Notes under the pieces: generated by a model
What the model saw: the letters and a program-made list of their open reading frames with translations, nothing else
Told to the model about the DNA's origin: nothing
The model's database searches: none
NCBI GenBank assembly: GCA_036521415.1
Contig: DATDHU010000154.1
Coordinates: forward strand, 20,567-84,566
Length of the DNA stretch: 64,000 nucleotides
Origin: DASXMT01 sp036521415
Lineage (GTDB): Bacteria; Actinomycetota; Acidimicrobiia; Acidimicrobiales; RAAP-2
Direction: 5' to 3'
In this document: positions 40,621 to 49,724 of the stretch, piece after piece
Layout of the letters: each line of letters opens with the position of its first letter
How positions within the stretch are numbered: position 1 is the stretch's first letter
Made by a program: the position numbers and the translations under genes

Positions 40621-41672
40621 GAACCGAGCTGTCGCCGCCGTTCGATCCGGTACCGTCACAGTTGGACGACGTGCTCGACATCACGTGGTTGAGCCATGCC
40701 CTGAGCTTGCGCCATATGGACTGCCGGGTGCGCGCCGTCGAAGTCAGCGGCAGCCGCACCACCGTCGCCAGCAAGCACTTTGTCGACGTCGACTTCGAGG
40801 ACCCCGGTTCACCGCCGGCACCGCGGCGTCTGTGCATCAAGGCGTACTTCGGGGAGAGCCAAGCGCGATCGCGAGCCGGTGAGTCCGAGGCCCGCTTCTA
40901 CCGCGACTGTGCGCCAACCACGGCGACCAGGATCCCTGCCTGCAGCTACGTGGGGTTGGACGAAGAATCTGGATCCTCGATCTTGATCCTCGAGGACCTC
41001 AACGCGGCGGGAGCAACCCCGCTGGATGCCCTGCATCGGTTCACTCCCGAGCTCTCGGCCGCAACCCTTCGACAGCTCGCCTGCCGGCACGCCGAGACGT
41101 GGGGGGACGCCAAGCTCTACGAACCGTGGCTGGCTCCCCGAATGCTGTCGATATCGCAGCACGTCACATCCGAACATTTGCAGGGACTCCTCGACCGCCC
41201 GCGGGCCAACGGCCTCTCGGAGGCCACTCGCACCGGGACGCGGGTGCTGGCCGCGATGCAGACCGTTGGCCACATGCCCGAGGACTCGCCTCGCTGCATG
41301 CTCCACGGCGATACCCATGCCGGCAACATCTTCGACAGCGCAGCCGGGCCCGGCCTGCTCGATTGGCAGCTCGTCCAGCGTGGCTCGTGGGCCACCGACG
41401 TCGCGTATCACATCGGTTCGGTGCTCGAGACGGAAGACCGACGACGATCCGAGTGGGATCTGCTGGGTACCTACCTGGACTACCTGGGCGAATACGGCGT
41501 CACTGCGCCGGCATGGGAATCGGCGGTCATGGCCTACCGGCAGCATCTGGCCTACGGCCTCTTCCTCTGGGCCATGACCCAGTACACGCCCGAGGAGCTC
41601 ACCACGGCGACGCTGCAGCGCATCGGCCACGCCGTCGAGGACCACGGGACCTTCGAACTGCTGGGTGTCTGA
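40617..41672 (+). CDS. Phosphotransferase (APH/choline kinase-like) family protein
   Basis: A 351-residue kinase fold. The Brenner motif LHGDTHAGNIF (about 230) supplies the catalytic Asp and Asn, and GLLDWQLVQRG the metal-binding Asp. RRLCIKAY has the ATP-binding Lys and ILILEDL the hinge. These features fit aminoglycoside-phosphotransferase-like and ecdysteroid-kinase-like enzymes; in actinobacteria many act on unknown small molecules. GTG 40617 overlaps a small upstream ORF. Substrate unknown. Confidence 0.82.
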   Translation: MRTELSPPFDPVPSQLDDVLDITWLSHALSLRHMDCRVRAVEVSGSRTTVASKHFVDVDFEDPGSPPAPRRLCIKAYFGESQARSRAGESEARFYRDCAPTTATRIPACSYVGLDEESGSSILILEDLNAAGATPLDALHRFTPELSAATLRQLACRHAETWGDAKLYEPWLAPRMLSISQHVTSEHLQGLLDRPRANGLSEATRTGTRVLAAMQTVGHMPEDSPRCMLHGDTHAGNIFDSAAGPGLLDWQLVQRGSWATDVAYHIGSVLETEDRRRSEWDLLGTYLDYLGEYGVTAPAWESAVMAYRQHLAYGLFLWAMTQYTPEELTTATLQRIGHAVEDHGTFELLGV

Positions 41673-41757
41673 GCTCGAGCCAGTGAACACGGTGTAGGCC
41701 ACGTGGGGGACGGACATCCCGGGGACGCGGACGGCGACCCCCTGAGCGGGGATCCGG

Positions 41758-43371
41758 TCAGCCGCCCTTCAGCCGGTCGCGAAGGACGAATTTCTGGACC
41801 TTGCCTGAGGGCGTTCGGGGAAAGTCATCCACCTCGACCAGGTGCTCGGGCCATTTCTGCCGCGCCAGCCCCGCTCGTTCCAGCTCGACGCGAATCGAGC
41901 TGAGGTCGGGAAAAGGATGACCGGGCACCATTCGGATCACCGCGGCCGCCCGCTCCCCCATCCGGGCGTCGGGGGGGGCCATTACCGCCACCTCTGCGAT
42001 CCCGCGATGGTGAGTAGGACTTCTTCGACCTCAGCAGCACTGACGTTCTCGCCACCACGGATGATCACACCCCACGTTCGGTCCAAGATGCAGACATACC
42101 CGTCAGCGTCCGGGACTCCGACGTCACCGGTTCGGTACCATCCGTCGGCATCGAACACGCTGTCCGTGAGGTCTGGATCGGTATAGCCCAAGAAGCACTC
42201 CGGGCCCCGAGTGAGGATCTCGCCCGCCTGCCCGGAGGCAACGTCGATTCCATCGGGGTCTACCAATCGAAACCTCGCAACCCGGGAGCGGCCGCCCGTC
42301 GGTGCCCAGCCGCTTCTCGAGTGCGTCGACGTGCGTGCATCCGGTTATGGAGGTGTGCTCGGTCGACCCGTACATCCGGTAGATGTTGATACCGAGGGCC
42401 GTCGCCCGTTCGGTAACAGCCCTCGGCACCGGCGAACCACCCATCCCTTGATAGGGCAGGTTCTTCAGGTGCTCTTCTCGAAAAGAGGGATGGTCCAACA
42501 GGCTGATCAGGAAGTAGGTCGCTCCACCGTTGGTGGTCAGGTTCTCGCCCAGCATTAAGTCGAGCACGATGTTCGGGTCCCACAGGTCGAGCAGGTGCAC
42601 GGGCTTGCCCTGGTCGACCGGCACCACGAGCCCGGCCAGCATGCCGATGGCGTGACTGATCGGGTTGGCGATCAGGACGGGCATGTCGTGTGGCGGTGAG
42701 GTGGCGCCGAGTTGCTGCACTTCTGCACCGACAGTCTGGTGGGAGTGGATGACACCCTTTGGCTTGGAGGTGGTCCCTGAGGTCCATTTGACCAGAGCTG
42801 GGGACGCCGGATCGGCAGGCGCCGCGGCGGTGATGGGGTCGGCCGCGGCCAGCTCGTCGAACGACGAATATCCGGGCGGGACGTCTTGGCCCACCACCAC
42901 CTCCATGGTCGGTGGGGCGGGAATCGACGCCAGATTGGCCAAGAAGTCCTGCCGGCCGAACCATGAGGCCGTCACATGGACGCGAGGTTCACATTGGCCG
43001 AGGATGTAACTGACCTCCCGGTTCCCATAGAAGTGGACGACTGGCGCGGCTACGGCTCCGAGCAGCGCGGCGCCGTAGAACGTGGCCACACCCTCGATCC
43101 AGTTCGGGGTCTGGAAGGACACCACGTCACCGACCCCTACCCCCAAACGGGAGAGTCCGCCGGCCACCCGGCGGGACAGGTCCAACAGTTCGCCGAATGT
43201 TCCGCGCCACGGGCGGGTGGCGGAGTGGACGACAAAGGGCAGGTCGCGATGAGCCGACAGGCTCTCGGCCAACCTCTGGCCCAGAGCCTGTTCCGTCCAC
43301 CACCCCGCGGCGAGAACGCGCCGACGATTCTCGTCGGGCGTGACCCGTAGCACCCAGTTCCCAGCGCCCAT
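41758..43371 (-). pseudogene. AMP-binding acyl-CoA synthetase, two frameshifts
   Basis: Translation from ATG 43371 gives a normal N-domain: KWTSGTTSKPKG (P-loop), RMYGSTEHTS and GTDGRPLPGCEV. Near 42268-42285 the frame changes, with the continuation VDPDG...EILTRGPECFLGY...WYRTGDVG...ENVSAAEVEEVLL in a second frame; near 41990-42000 it changes again to AVMAPPDARMG...FPRTPSGKVQKFVLRD, the C-terminal Lys domain. All parts of a FadD-like enzyme are present and conserved, so either mutation is very recent or the sequence has two indel errors. It is the last gene of the catabolic operon and would activate an acid to its CoA ester. Confidence 0.8.
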
Positions 43372-43386
43372 TTCAGAAGTCCGTTG

Positions 43387-44163
43387 TCAATAGCCCGATT
43401 GGCGTCGATCGAGAGGTTGCAGAGCTCGGCGCTTGTCTCCTGCGCCGTCGCCATGACTGCCAACACCCAGACCACCCACGCAGAACTCCCACAACTGATC
43501 GGCGATCTCTTCGAGCGGGCCGTCGGGGCCGGCAAAGGCGTAATAGTGAAAGACAGCCATGGCCAGCTGGGTGACGATCCAGGCGGAGTAGGCCGGGTCC
43601 ACTGGGCGCAACAGTCCGGCGTCTGTCGCCACCACGATCTCCTCGTGCAAGAGGTCGGTGAACGGCTTGGTGGCCACGGCAACCTCGAGGGGGTAGAGCG
43701 ACTGGAGCCGCCAGTGCTCGGCTGTGATGAACCGAGCGCTTTGCGAGTCGTTCCCGCCGACCCCCACTGCAGTCACCACCGCGGTGACATAGAAGCGCAG
43801 CCGGGCGATGGGATCATCGAGATGGCGCGCCTCCTCCTTGAACCCGATGCATGACTCGCCCACCATCTCCTCGATGACTGCCAGTATGAGCTGGTCCTTG
43901 CCCGAGAAATACCGGTAGAAGGTCTTGAGGGCGATCCCTGCCTCCTTGACCAGCTCCTGGGTCGTGAAGGCAGATCCTTTCACGACAATGAGGCGCTGTG
44001 CCGCTCGGACGATCGCAGTGGCCTGCTCGACTCCTCGAGCGCGAGATCGCCGCACCACCGGGGATTGGTCGGCAGCCCGCTCGGCCCACGACACCTCCGG
44101 GACTGTATCCCTGGCCTGCGTCACGGTCGGTCGACCGGTGGGAGTCTCGTGGTCGTCCGGCAT
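43387..44163 (-). CDS. TetR/AcrR family regulator of the catabolic operon
   Basis: A 258-residue regulator. The HTH is about residues 45-90 (AAQRLIVVKGSAFTTQELVKEAG, IALKTFYRYFSGKDQLILAVI), after an N-terminal tail; the C-terminal domain (about 95-225) is a helical ligand-binding part. ATG 44161-44163 overlaps the thiolase-fold gene stop by one base (TGATG), so it is translated as part of the operon. It is the natural candidate for sensing a pathway intermediate, perhaps a CoA thioester. Confidence 0.88.
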   Translation of the reverse strand: MPDDHETPTGRPTVTQARDTVPEVSWAERAADQSPVVRRSRARGVEQATAIVRAAQRLIVVKGSAFTTQELVKEAGIALKTFYRYFSGKDQLILAVIEEMVGESCIGFKEEARHLDDPIARLRFYVTAVVTAVGVGGNDSQSARFITAEHWRLQSLYPLEVAVATKPFTDLLHEEIVVATDAGLLRPVDPAYSAWIVTQLAMAVFHYYAFAGPDGPLEEIADQLWEFCVGGLGVGSHGDGAGDKRRALQPLDRRQSGY

Positions 44164-45359
44164 CAGAACGCCTCGGCGCTGTACACCACGGCGCCGCCGA
44201 AATGGGGCGAGGAATGACAAGCGACGCCGATCGTGGCCTCCTGGCGTTGGCGTTCGAACGCCCGTCGGGAGAGTTGCAGGTAGCACTCCAGCATCTGGGG
44301 AACACCGTGCATCCTTCCGTTCCCGAGGGCGCCACCCCCCGAGAGTGCCGGGAGCGCCCCGGGTCGATCGCTGTCGAGCCCCCCTTCCAGGGCGAGGCAA
44401 TGAGCCTCTCCGACGGGGCAGAAACCCAGGGCTTCCAGCCAGAAATACACAAACGGAGAAAAGCCGTCATAGACCTGGGGCAGGTCCACTTCGGCCGGCC
44501 CCACGCCCGCCGATTCCCACAGACGCCGGGCGGTCTCACTCCCGACACCCATGATGTCGTCGAGGGGCCAATGCAGCGGAAGCCGCGGTGTCACCGGCGC
44601 TCCGGTGGCATAACCCGAGACGTAGACAGGCGGATGGGGCAGGTCTTTGGCCCGCTCCGCCGAGGTGAAGACGAAGGCGGCAACTCCGTCGATGGGAATG
44701 TCGCAATCGTAGCGACAGATGGGGTCGTTGATCATCGGAGCGGCGAGGTACTCCGCCTCGCTCAGCGGCCGGTCCCGCCAGTAGGACCACGGGATCCGGG
44801 CACCGTTCTTGCGCGCCTCCACCAGCACCGCGGCCATGGCCTCTCTGGACGCCCCGTAGCGCTGGAGGTACTCGTTGTAGGCCAGGGCGATCATGGCCAG
44901 GGGGCCGAAGTAACCCTGCGGGACGATCCATTGCTGGCTCCCACGAACCTCGCTCATCTCGTTGGCGTGGTAACTACCTCGGGGATTGTGCAGGGCCCGA
45001 TGGACGAGCACGTGGTCGGCCGCACCGCTGGCCACGGCATTGACGGCCATGGACACCGCCCCGGGTATCTGTCCGAAGCCCTGAAAGCCGGCGGCATAGC
45101 GAGGGTTGACGCCCAGGTGCGCAGCCAACCAGTTGGCCGTGACCACGCTGACGCCATCTTCAAGAGCGTGGCTGCCCGCGGTTGGAAAAAGACTGCCGGT
45201 CACGAATCCGTCAACGTGATCGAGGCCGGCATCAGCTATGGCGTGGCGCGCCGTGTCAACGGCCAGCACACCAAGAGACTGTTCGGCATGCCGTTCGATG
45301 GGGCTCTGGGCGTAGCCCACGATCGCCACCTTGTTACCGGCGGCGAACCGTCCGCTCAT
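44163..45359 (-). CDS. Thiolase-fold protein lacking the nucleophilic Cys (lipid-transfer/retro-aldolase type)
   Basis: A 398-residue thiolase-family protein (KVAIVGYAQSP, ADHVLVHRAL, YDGFSPFVYFWLEALG, GGGALGNGRMHG, ACHSSPHFGGA). Where thiolases have the catalytic Cys of the CASG motif, this protein reads GFGQIPGAVS, without Cys. Proteins of this subgroup pair with a DUF35 Zn-ribbon/OB partner and some, such as Ltp2, are retro-aldolases in steroid side-chain breakdown. The DUF35 gene overlaps it (ATGA, 45356-45359). Aldol cleavage, not thiolysis, is the inferred reaction. Confidence 0.82.
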   Translation of the reverse strand: MSGRFAAGNKVAIVGYAQSPIERHAEQSLGVLAVDTARHAIADAGLDHVDGFVTGSLFPTAGSHALEDGVSVVTANWLAAHLGVNPRYAAGFQGFGQIPGAVSMAVNAVASGAADHVLVHRALHNPRGSYHANEMSEVRGSQQWIVPQGYFGPLAMIALAYNEYLQRYGASREAMAAVLVEARKNGARIPWSYWRDRPLSEAEYLAAPMINDPICRYDCDIPIDGVAAFVFTSAERAKDLPHPPVYVSGYATGAPVTPRLPLHWPLDDIMGVGSETARRLWESAGVGPAEVDLPQVYDGFSPFVYFWLEALGFCPVGEAHCLALEGGLDSDRPGALPALSGGGALGNGRMHGVPQMLECYLQLSRRAFERQRQEATIGVACHSSPHFGGAVVYSAEAF

Positions 45360-45784
45360 CGGTTTCCCTCGAGGACGAAGGCCGGTACGGCAATGTCCGA
45401 GGTGAGCTTCTCGAATGTGGCCTGTACCGACGCACCAATCTGGAGGTCGACATCGGGGCCGCCCACCAGACGACCGATGATCCGGAGGTCGGGCTGTTCC
45501 ACCAGCTCCACATCGACCAACAGGAAGGGCACGTCGTCGTCGAATCCGGGCAGAAAGGATTGGCGCATCACCGTCCACGATCGAACCGTTCCCCGGCCAC
45601 TGACCGGCGTGAAGGCGAACGCCGGCTCGGTGCTGTGGCAATGGGGACAGACGACGTCGGGTGGGTGGCTGAACGACTGACAGCGGGAGCACCGGGCCAC
45701 GGTGAGGATCCCTTGGGCAGCAGCCCTCCAAAACGGAGAAGATTGCTCGTCAGGTATAGGGAGAAGCCGTTTGAGCGTGGTCAA
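45356..45784 (-). CDS. DUF35 Zn-ribbon/OB-fold protein, partner of the thiolase-fold protein
   Basis: A 142-residue protein. The N-terminal rubredoxin-like zinc ribbon has C-x2-C twice (CSRCQ ... CPHCHS, about residues 32-51), followed by an OB-fold (GRGTVRSWTVMRQSFL, PFLLVDVELVEQPD). In well-studied cases it forms a complex with the thiolase-fold subunit and helps to hold the acyl-CoA. TTG 45782-45784 overlaps the CoA-transferase stop (TTGA). Its own stop overlaps the thiolase start. Confidence 0.88.
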   Translation of the reverse strand: MTTLKRLLPIPDEQSSPFWRAAAQGILTVARCSRCQSFSHPPDVVCPHCHSTEPAFAFTPVSGRGTVRSWTVMRQSFLPGFDDDVPFLLVDVELVEQPDLRIIGRLVGGPDVDLQIGASVQATFEKLTSDIAVPAFVLEGNR

Positions 45785-47013
45785 AGGATGACCTCAGCCT
45801 CCTTGAGCCCGATGATCTCGTCCCATTCGTAGCCCAGTTCGACCAGCACGGCCTCAGTGTCCTCGCCGTGCTCCGGGGCTCGTCTGAGTGGGGGAGACTC
45901 TCCGTCGAACTGTACGGGTACGGCAGGTAGGCGGTAGAGCGATTCGCCGTCGACCACCACGTCGCCCACGTAACCGTTGGCCGCCACTTGGGGATCGTCG
46001 AGCAACTCCGGGACCGATTGCACCGGCGCCCAGGGCGCGTCCAACCGGCCGAGTACTTCCTTCCACTCGGTAAAGGTACGTTTGGCGAATTCGCCATCGA
46101 GCTCGGCTACACAGGCCTCGGCGTTCTGGGCCCGGGCTCGCATGGTGGCAAAGCGGGGGTCGTCAACGAGGTCGGGGCGGCCAATGACGGGGCAGAAGTC
46201 GGGCCAGTAGCGATCGGCCTCGAGGAACACGAGCTGGATGTGGCGCCCGTCCTTCGTCCGGTACATGCCCACAACGGGGTTGATGGGAACCCCTCGACCG
46301 CTCGCCGCCTTCGGTTCGTCACCATCGAGGGCGGCGAGCAAATCGGAGGACAGCGTCCACATGGCCGTGGCCAACAGTGAAACGTCGACCACTGATCCCG
46401 TCCCGGTTCGGGCCCGCTTGAGCAGAGCCCCGGCGACGCCAAAGGCCAAAGCCATCGCCCCGTTCCGGTCACCCATGGCCCCCCGCTGGCCGATGGGGTA
46501 GTCCCGCTCCGGGGGGGTGAGCATGTGGGCCAAGCCCCCTCGAGACCAAAAGGCCGAGGCGTCGTAGCCCGCTTGATCGGCGTCGGGGCCACGTACCCCG
46601 TACCCGTGTCCCCGGGCGTAGATGAGGGTCGGATACCGATCGGTCAACGACTCGGCATCGAGGCCCAGCCGCTGCAACGCCTTCGGGCGCATGTTGGTGA
46701 GGAACACGTCGGCCGAGCTGAGCAACCGGTGCAGGGCCTCCATTCCTTCGTCGAGTTTGATGTTGAGGGCCACCGAGCGCTTGCCTCGGTTGGCCAGGGC
46801 CAGCGACAGGTTCACGCCCCCTCGGTCGCTGCCTATCCCCTGGGTCACCAGACCCCGGTAGGGATCGCCCTGCGTGCTCTCGATGTGGATCACGTCCGCA
46901 CCCCAGTCGGCGAGAAGGGCGCCGGCGACAGGCACGAAGACCCATTGGGCCAACTCCACCACCCGCACGCCGTCGAAGGGGCCCTCACTCATCGTCTGCT
47001 CCGTCTCGTCCAT
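45781..47013 (-). CDS. CaiB/BaiF (class III) CoA-transferase
   Basis: A 410-residue enzyme that moves CoA between acids through a glutaryl/aspartyl-anhydride type intermediate. Seen: GVRVVELAQWVFVPVAGALLADWGADVIHIES at the N-terminus, NRGKRSVALNIK, and the catalytic Asp in GDRNGAM (about residue 183). ATG 47013 is used; ATG 46992 is an alternative. In the operon it probably activates the substrate acid or recycles CoA together with the acyl-CoA synthetase at the end of the operon. Confidence 0.92.
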   Translation of the reverse strand: MDETEQTMSEGPFDGVRVVELAQWVFVPVAGALLADWGADVIHIESTQGDPYRGLVTQGIGSDRGGVNLSLALANRGKRSVALNIKLDEGMEALHRLLSSADVFLTNMRPKALQRLGLDAESLTDRYPTLIYARGHGYGVRGPDADQAGYDASAFWSRGGLAHMLTPPERDYPIGQRGAMGDRNGAMALAFGVAGALLKRARTGTGSVVDVSLLATAMWTLSSDLLAALDGDEPKAASGRGVPINPVVGMYRTKDGRHIQLVFLEADRYWPDFCPVIGRPDLVDDPRFATMRARAQNAEACVAELDGEFAKRTFTEWKEVLGRLDAPWAPVQSVPELLDDPQVAANGYVGDVVVDGESLYRLPAVPVQFDGESPPLRRAPEHGEDTEAVLVELGYEWDEIIGLKEAEVIL

Positions 47014-47018
47014 CTCGT

Positions 47019-47456
47019 CTAGGTCGTCGGCGTCAGCACGACGAGCGGGATGTCCCGGTCGGTCCGGGACTGGTACACGTCATAATTCGGCCAGGCATCG
47101 GTCATGATCTTCCACAGGCCCGGTTTCTCGTCGGGCGAGGCCGTGCGGGCGATGACCGGGATGTGGTCGGCCCGCACCTGGATCTCCGCATCCGGCCTGT
47201 CCAAAAGATTGAGGTACCAGTTCGGATGGCTCGGCGCTCCGCCCTGCGAGGCGATGACCAGGTAGTCGTCACCGTGGCGGCCGAAGATCAAGGCAGACGT
47301 CCTAGGGCTCCCACTGCGACGTCCCGTGGTGGTGAGGAGGAGTGCGGTGACGCCGTTCCACTCGTAGCCGACCTCCCCACCGGTCTCCCGGTAGCGCCGG
47401 ACATGCTCCGCCCCAACCAGATCGAGGTCGGGACTTCGGTACTCAGCCTCACTCAT
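47019..47456 (-). CDS. Ddn-like deazaflavin-dependent nitroreductase family protein
   Basis: A 145-residue F420-type split barrel: LLLTTTGRRSGSPRTSALIF, YLVIASQGGAPSHPNWYLNLLDRP, AWPNYDVYQSRTDRDIPLVVL. It lies inside the catabolic operon, 5 bases after the start of the CoA-transferase gene's upstream end and 12 bases from the P450 stop, so it probably reduces a pathway enone or quinone using F420H2. Confidence 0.9.
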   Translation of the reverse strand: MSEAEYRSPDLDLVGAEHVRRYRETGGEVGYEWNGVTALLLTTTGRRSGSPRTSALIFGRHGDDYLVIASQGGAPSHPNWYLNLLDRPDAEIQVRADHIPVIARTASPDEKPGLWKIMTDAWPNYDVYQSRTDRDIPLVVLTPTT

Positions 47457-47468
47457 GAACAGGTCCTC

Positions 47469-48719
47469 TCATCCAAATATGACAGGGATGGCGGTGGCCC
47501 CCCGCTCGTAGAGTCCGATGAACCCGGGCGGTTCGGCGTCGGGGTCGAGACGCAGGTTCGGGAGCCGGTCCAAGAGCGCACCGATCGCTACGGTCATCTC
47601 CGCTCGGGCGACGTGTTGGCCCAGGCAGGCATGGGGACCACTGCCGAAGCCCAGCGTGGGCTTGAGCGGTCGAAATGCATCATATGCATCGGCACGCTCC
47701 CAGCGCTCCGGGTCCCGGTTGGCCGCACCGACGCAGATGTGCAGCACGGCACCCTCGGGGAGGTGGACACCGTGAAAGTCGGTGTCCTCAGTGACCCAGC
47801 GGGAGAACATGGGGTCGGTCGGCATCCAGCGCACCGACTCCTCGATGGCCGGCCGGAGAAGCGTCCGGTCCTCGCTCACCGCCTTGAGGACCTCCGGTCG
47901 CTGCAGGAGGGCGGCAAGGGTGATGCCCATCTGCTTCCAGGTGGTCCCAGAGCCCGCCGCCAGCAACAGCATGGCGAACGAATAGATCTCGGCGTCACTC
48001 AGGCGATGGGTCCCGCCGCTCTCGTCGGTGATCTCCGATTCGACCAGGACGCTGATGAGGTCGTTCTCAGGCTTCTCGCGCCGAGCGGCGACGATCGGCT
48101 TGATGATGTCCACCACCTCGTCCGGGCGCCCGAGCGATTCACGAATGTCCAATGCCTGCTCGACGGGAACGCCGAAGCTTCCGGTGATGGTGAGGACGGG
48201 GATGGCCGCGCAGAACTCGACGTTCAGCTCGGCCCGGCCGTTCGCCTCGAAGGAATCGATCAAGGCGCGGACCGTCTGCTCGATCCAGTTCTCGATCCAC
48301 CACCGACTGCGACCGGGGGCGAAGGACGGCTGTACCAACGCCCGATACCGGCGGTGCTGCGTGCCCCCCATCGACAGCATGCTGTTGATGGCGCTGATCT
48401 CACCGTTTTCCAGATCTACCACCTCAGCCGAGGAGGCAAAGATCTTGTCATTGCGGTACGCAGCATCGCAGGCGGCCCAGCTGAAGGCGGAGAAATGCGG
48501 CCGGTCAGGGTAGGGAAGGCCGTGGAAGAAGAGGTCATCGGAGATGCCCGTGAGCTCGTGGACCACGCCGGGCTGAACGGACGCTTGGCTGCGCAGGGCG
48601 TGCCAGCTCGGGTAGGGATCGTCGGTGTAGCCGCCTCCCGTCCAGGTCATGAAGCTCCCGGCCAGGTCGAAGAGCTCCCGCACGCGGTCGAGATCGAGGA
48701 TCGGCGTGATTTCGCTCAT
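47469..48719 (-). CDS. Cytochrome P450
   Basis: A 416-residue P450. Heme-ligand loop FGSGPHACLG (Cys about residue 357), EESVRW (the ExxR motif), and a helix-I segment LLLAAGSGTTW. The usual acidic residue of the AGxD/ETT motif is Gly here, so proton delivery would be unusual or a different subfamily rule applies. It overlaps the SDR gene by four bases (48716-48719). The 3Fe-4S ferredoxin gene in the same operon is the probable electron donor; no reductase gene is present. It likely hydroxylates the pathway substrate. Confidence 0.93.
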   Translation of the reverse strand: MSEITPILDLDRVRELFDLAGSFMTWTGGGYTDDPYPSWHALRSQASVQPGVVHELTGISDDLFFHGLPYPDRPHFSAFSWAACDAAYRNDKIFASSAEVVDLENGEISAINSMLSMGGTQHRRYRALVQPSFAPGRSRWWIENWIEQTVRALIDSFEANGRAELNVEFCAAIPVLTITGSFGVPVEQALDIRESLGRPDEVVDIIKPIVAARREKPENDLISVLVESEITDESGGTHRLSDAEIYSFAMLLLAAGSGTTWKQMGITLAALLQRPEVLKAVSEDRTLLRPAIEESVRWMPTDPMFSRWVTEDTDFHGVHLPEGAVLHICVGAANRDPERWERADAYDAFRPLKPTLGFGSGPHACLGQHVARAEMTVAIGALLDRLPNLRLDPDAEPPGFIGLYERGATAIPVIFG

Positions 48720-49501
48720 TGCGCCACGTACCCCCCGTCCAACGGGAGCAGGACTCCGCTGACGTTGTCGGCGCGGTCAGAGACCAGATACACGGCGGCC
48801 TCGGCGCAATCCTCTGCTGTGATCGGCCGGCCCAACGGGTGCATCGCCCCGGACTGCCTACCCAGCTGGTCTCTATCGACGTTGGCCGTGTCCATGCCGC
48901 CGGCGGCCATGAAGTTGGTGAACGGCATGGCTGCCGGGCATATTGCGTTGGCCCGGATCCCGAACGGGGCGCCCTCGATGGCCACGGCCCGGGTGAGCTG
49001 GTGAATCGCCCCTTTGGTCGCGCCGTATACGGAACCGCCCCAACCGACGAGGCCGGCCACGGAACCGGTGTTCAGGATCACGCCGGCACTCTCCTGGCGC
49101 TTGAACTGGATCACGGCGTGCTTGGACCCGAGGAAGACGCCACGGAAGTTGATGCCCACCAGGCGATCGAAGTCCTCGACGGTGTGATCCTCGAGCTTGG
49201 CTCCCAGGCGGGGGGTGGGAACGCCCACGTTGTTGAACATGATGTCCAGACGACCGAACCGGTCAACGGTGGTGGCGATGGCGGAAACGACGTCGTCCTC
49301 CACTGACACGTCGCTACGTTCGGCGACAGCCACCCCGCCGGCCGCCTCGACCAGCGCGACCGTCTCCTTGGCCCGGTCCAGATCTATGTCGACGCAGACC
49401 ACGCGCGCGCCCTCTTCGGCGAAGCGCAGACAGGAGGCTCGCCCCACCCCCGAACCGCCGCCGGTAATGACAGCCGCTTTTCCCTCGAGCAATGTCGGCA
49501 A
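48716..49501 (-). CDS. SDR family oxidoreductase in the catabolic operon
   Basis: A 261-residue NAD-type SDR: TGGGSGVGRAS (Gly motif), VDIDLDRAKE with Asp after beta-2 (NAD preference), NNVGV in place of NNAG, NTGSVAG with the catalytic Ser, and YGATKGAIH. Its stop overlaps the P450 start by four bases. It probably oxidises the alcohol made by the P450 or another pathway step. Confidence 0.92.
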   Translation of the reverse strand: MPTLLEGKAAVITGGGSGVGRASCLRFAEEGARVVCVDIDLDRAKETVALVEAAGGVAVAERSDVSVEDDVVSAIATTVDRFGRLDIMFNNVGVPTPRLGAKLEDHTVEDFDRLVGINFRGVFLGSKHAVIQFKRQESAGVILNTGSVAGLVGWGGSVYGATKGAIHQLTRAVAIEGAPFGIRANAICPAAMPFTNFMAAGGMDTANVDRDQLGRQSGAMHPLGRPITAEDCAEAAVYLVSDRADNVSGVLLPLDGGYVAQ

Positions 49502-49502
49502 C

Positions 49503-49724
49503 TCATACTCCCTTGTCGTTGCGGGCGAAGCTCAACGCACCAGTGGGACAGGCCTCGACGGCGATACTGACTTGCTCGACCCGGTCGCCTGCACGGGCGG
49601 TCACGATCGCCTTGTTCTCCTCATCCTGGGCAAAGGTGTTCGGGGCGTACATGGTGCACATCCCGGTGCCCGTGCACAGATCCCGGTCAACGCGGACGAT
49701 CGGATCCTCCCGATGGTCAGGCAC
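49503..49724 (-). CDS. 3Fe-4S type ferredoxin
   Basis: A 73-residue ferredoxin: RVDRDLCTGTGMCTMYAP (Cys pair with the CxxxxxC spacing of 3Fe-4S ferredoxins), and EACPTGALSF. It is 2 bases upstream of the SDR gene and close to the P450, which is its likely electron acceptor. The 5' end overlaps the amidohydrolase stop (49717-49724). Confidence 0.9.
   Translation of the reverse strand: MPDHREDPIVRVDRDLCTGTGMCTMYAPNTFAQDEENKAIVTARAGDRVEQVSIAVEACPTGALSFARNDKGV

Noticed and set aside
47163..49004. A 613-codon plus-strand open frame opposite the P450 and SDR genes
   Set aside because: Antisense shadow with no recognisable motif; the minus-strand P450 and SDR are certain. Similar long antisense frames at 1872, 31885, 43998 and 50967 were dropped for the same reason.
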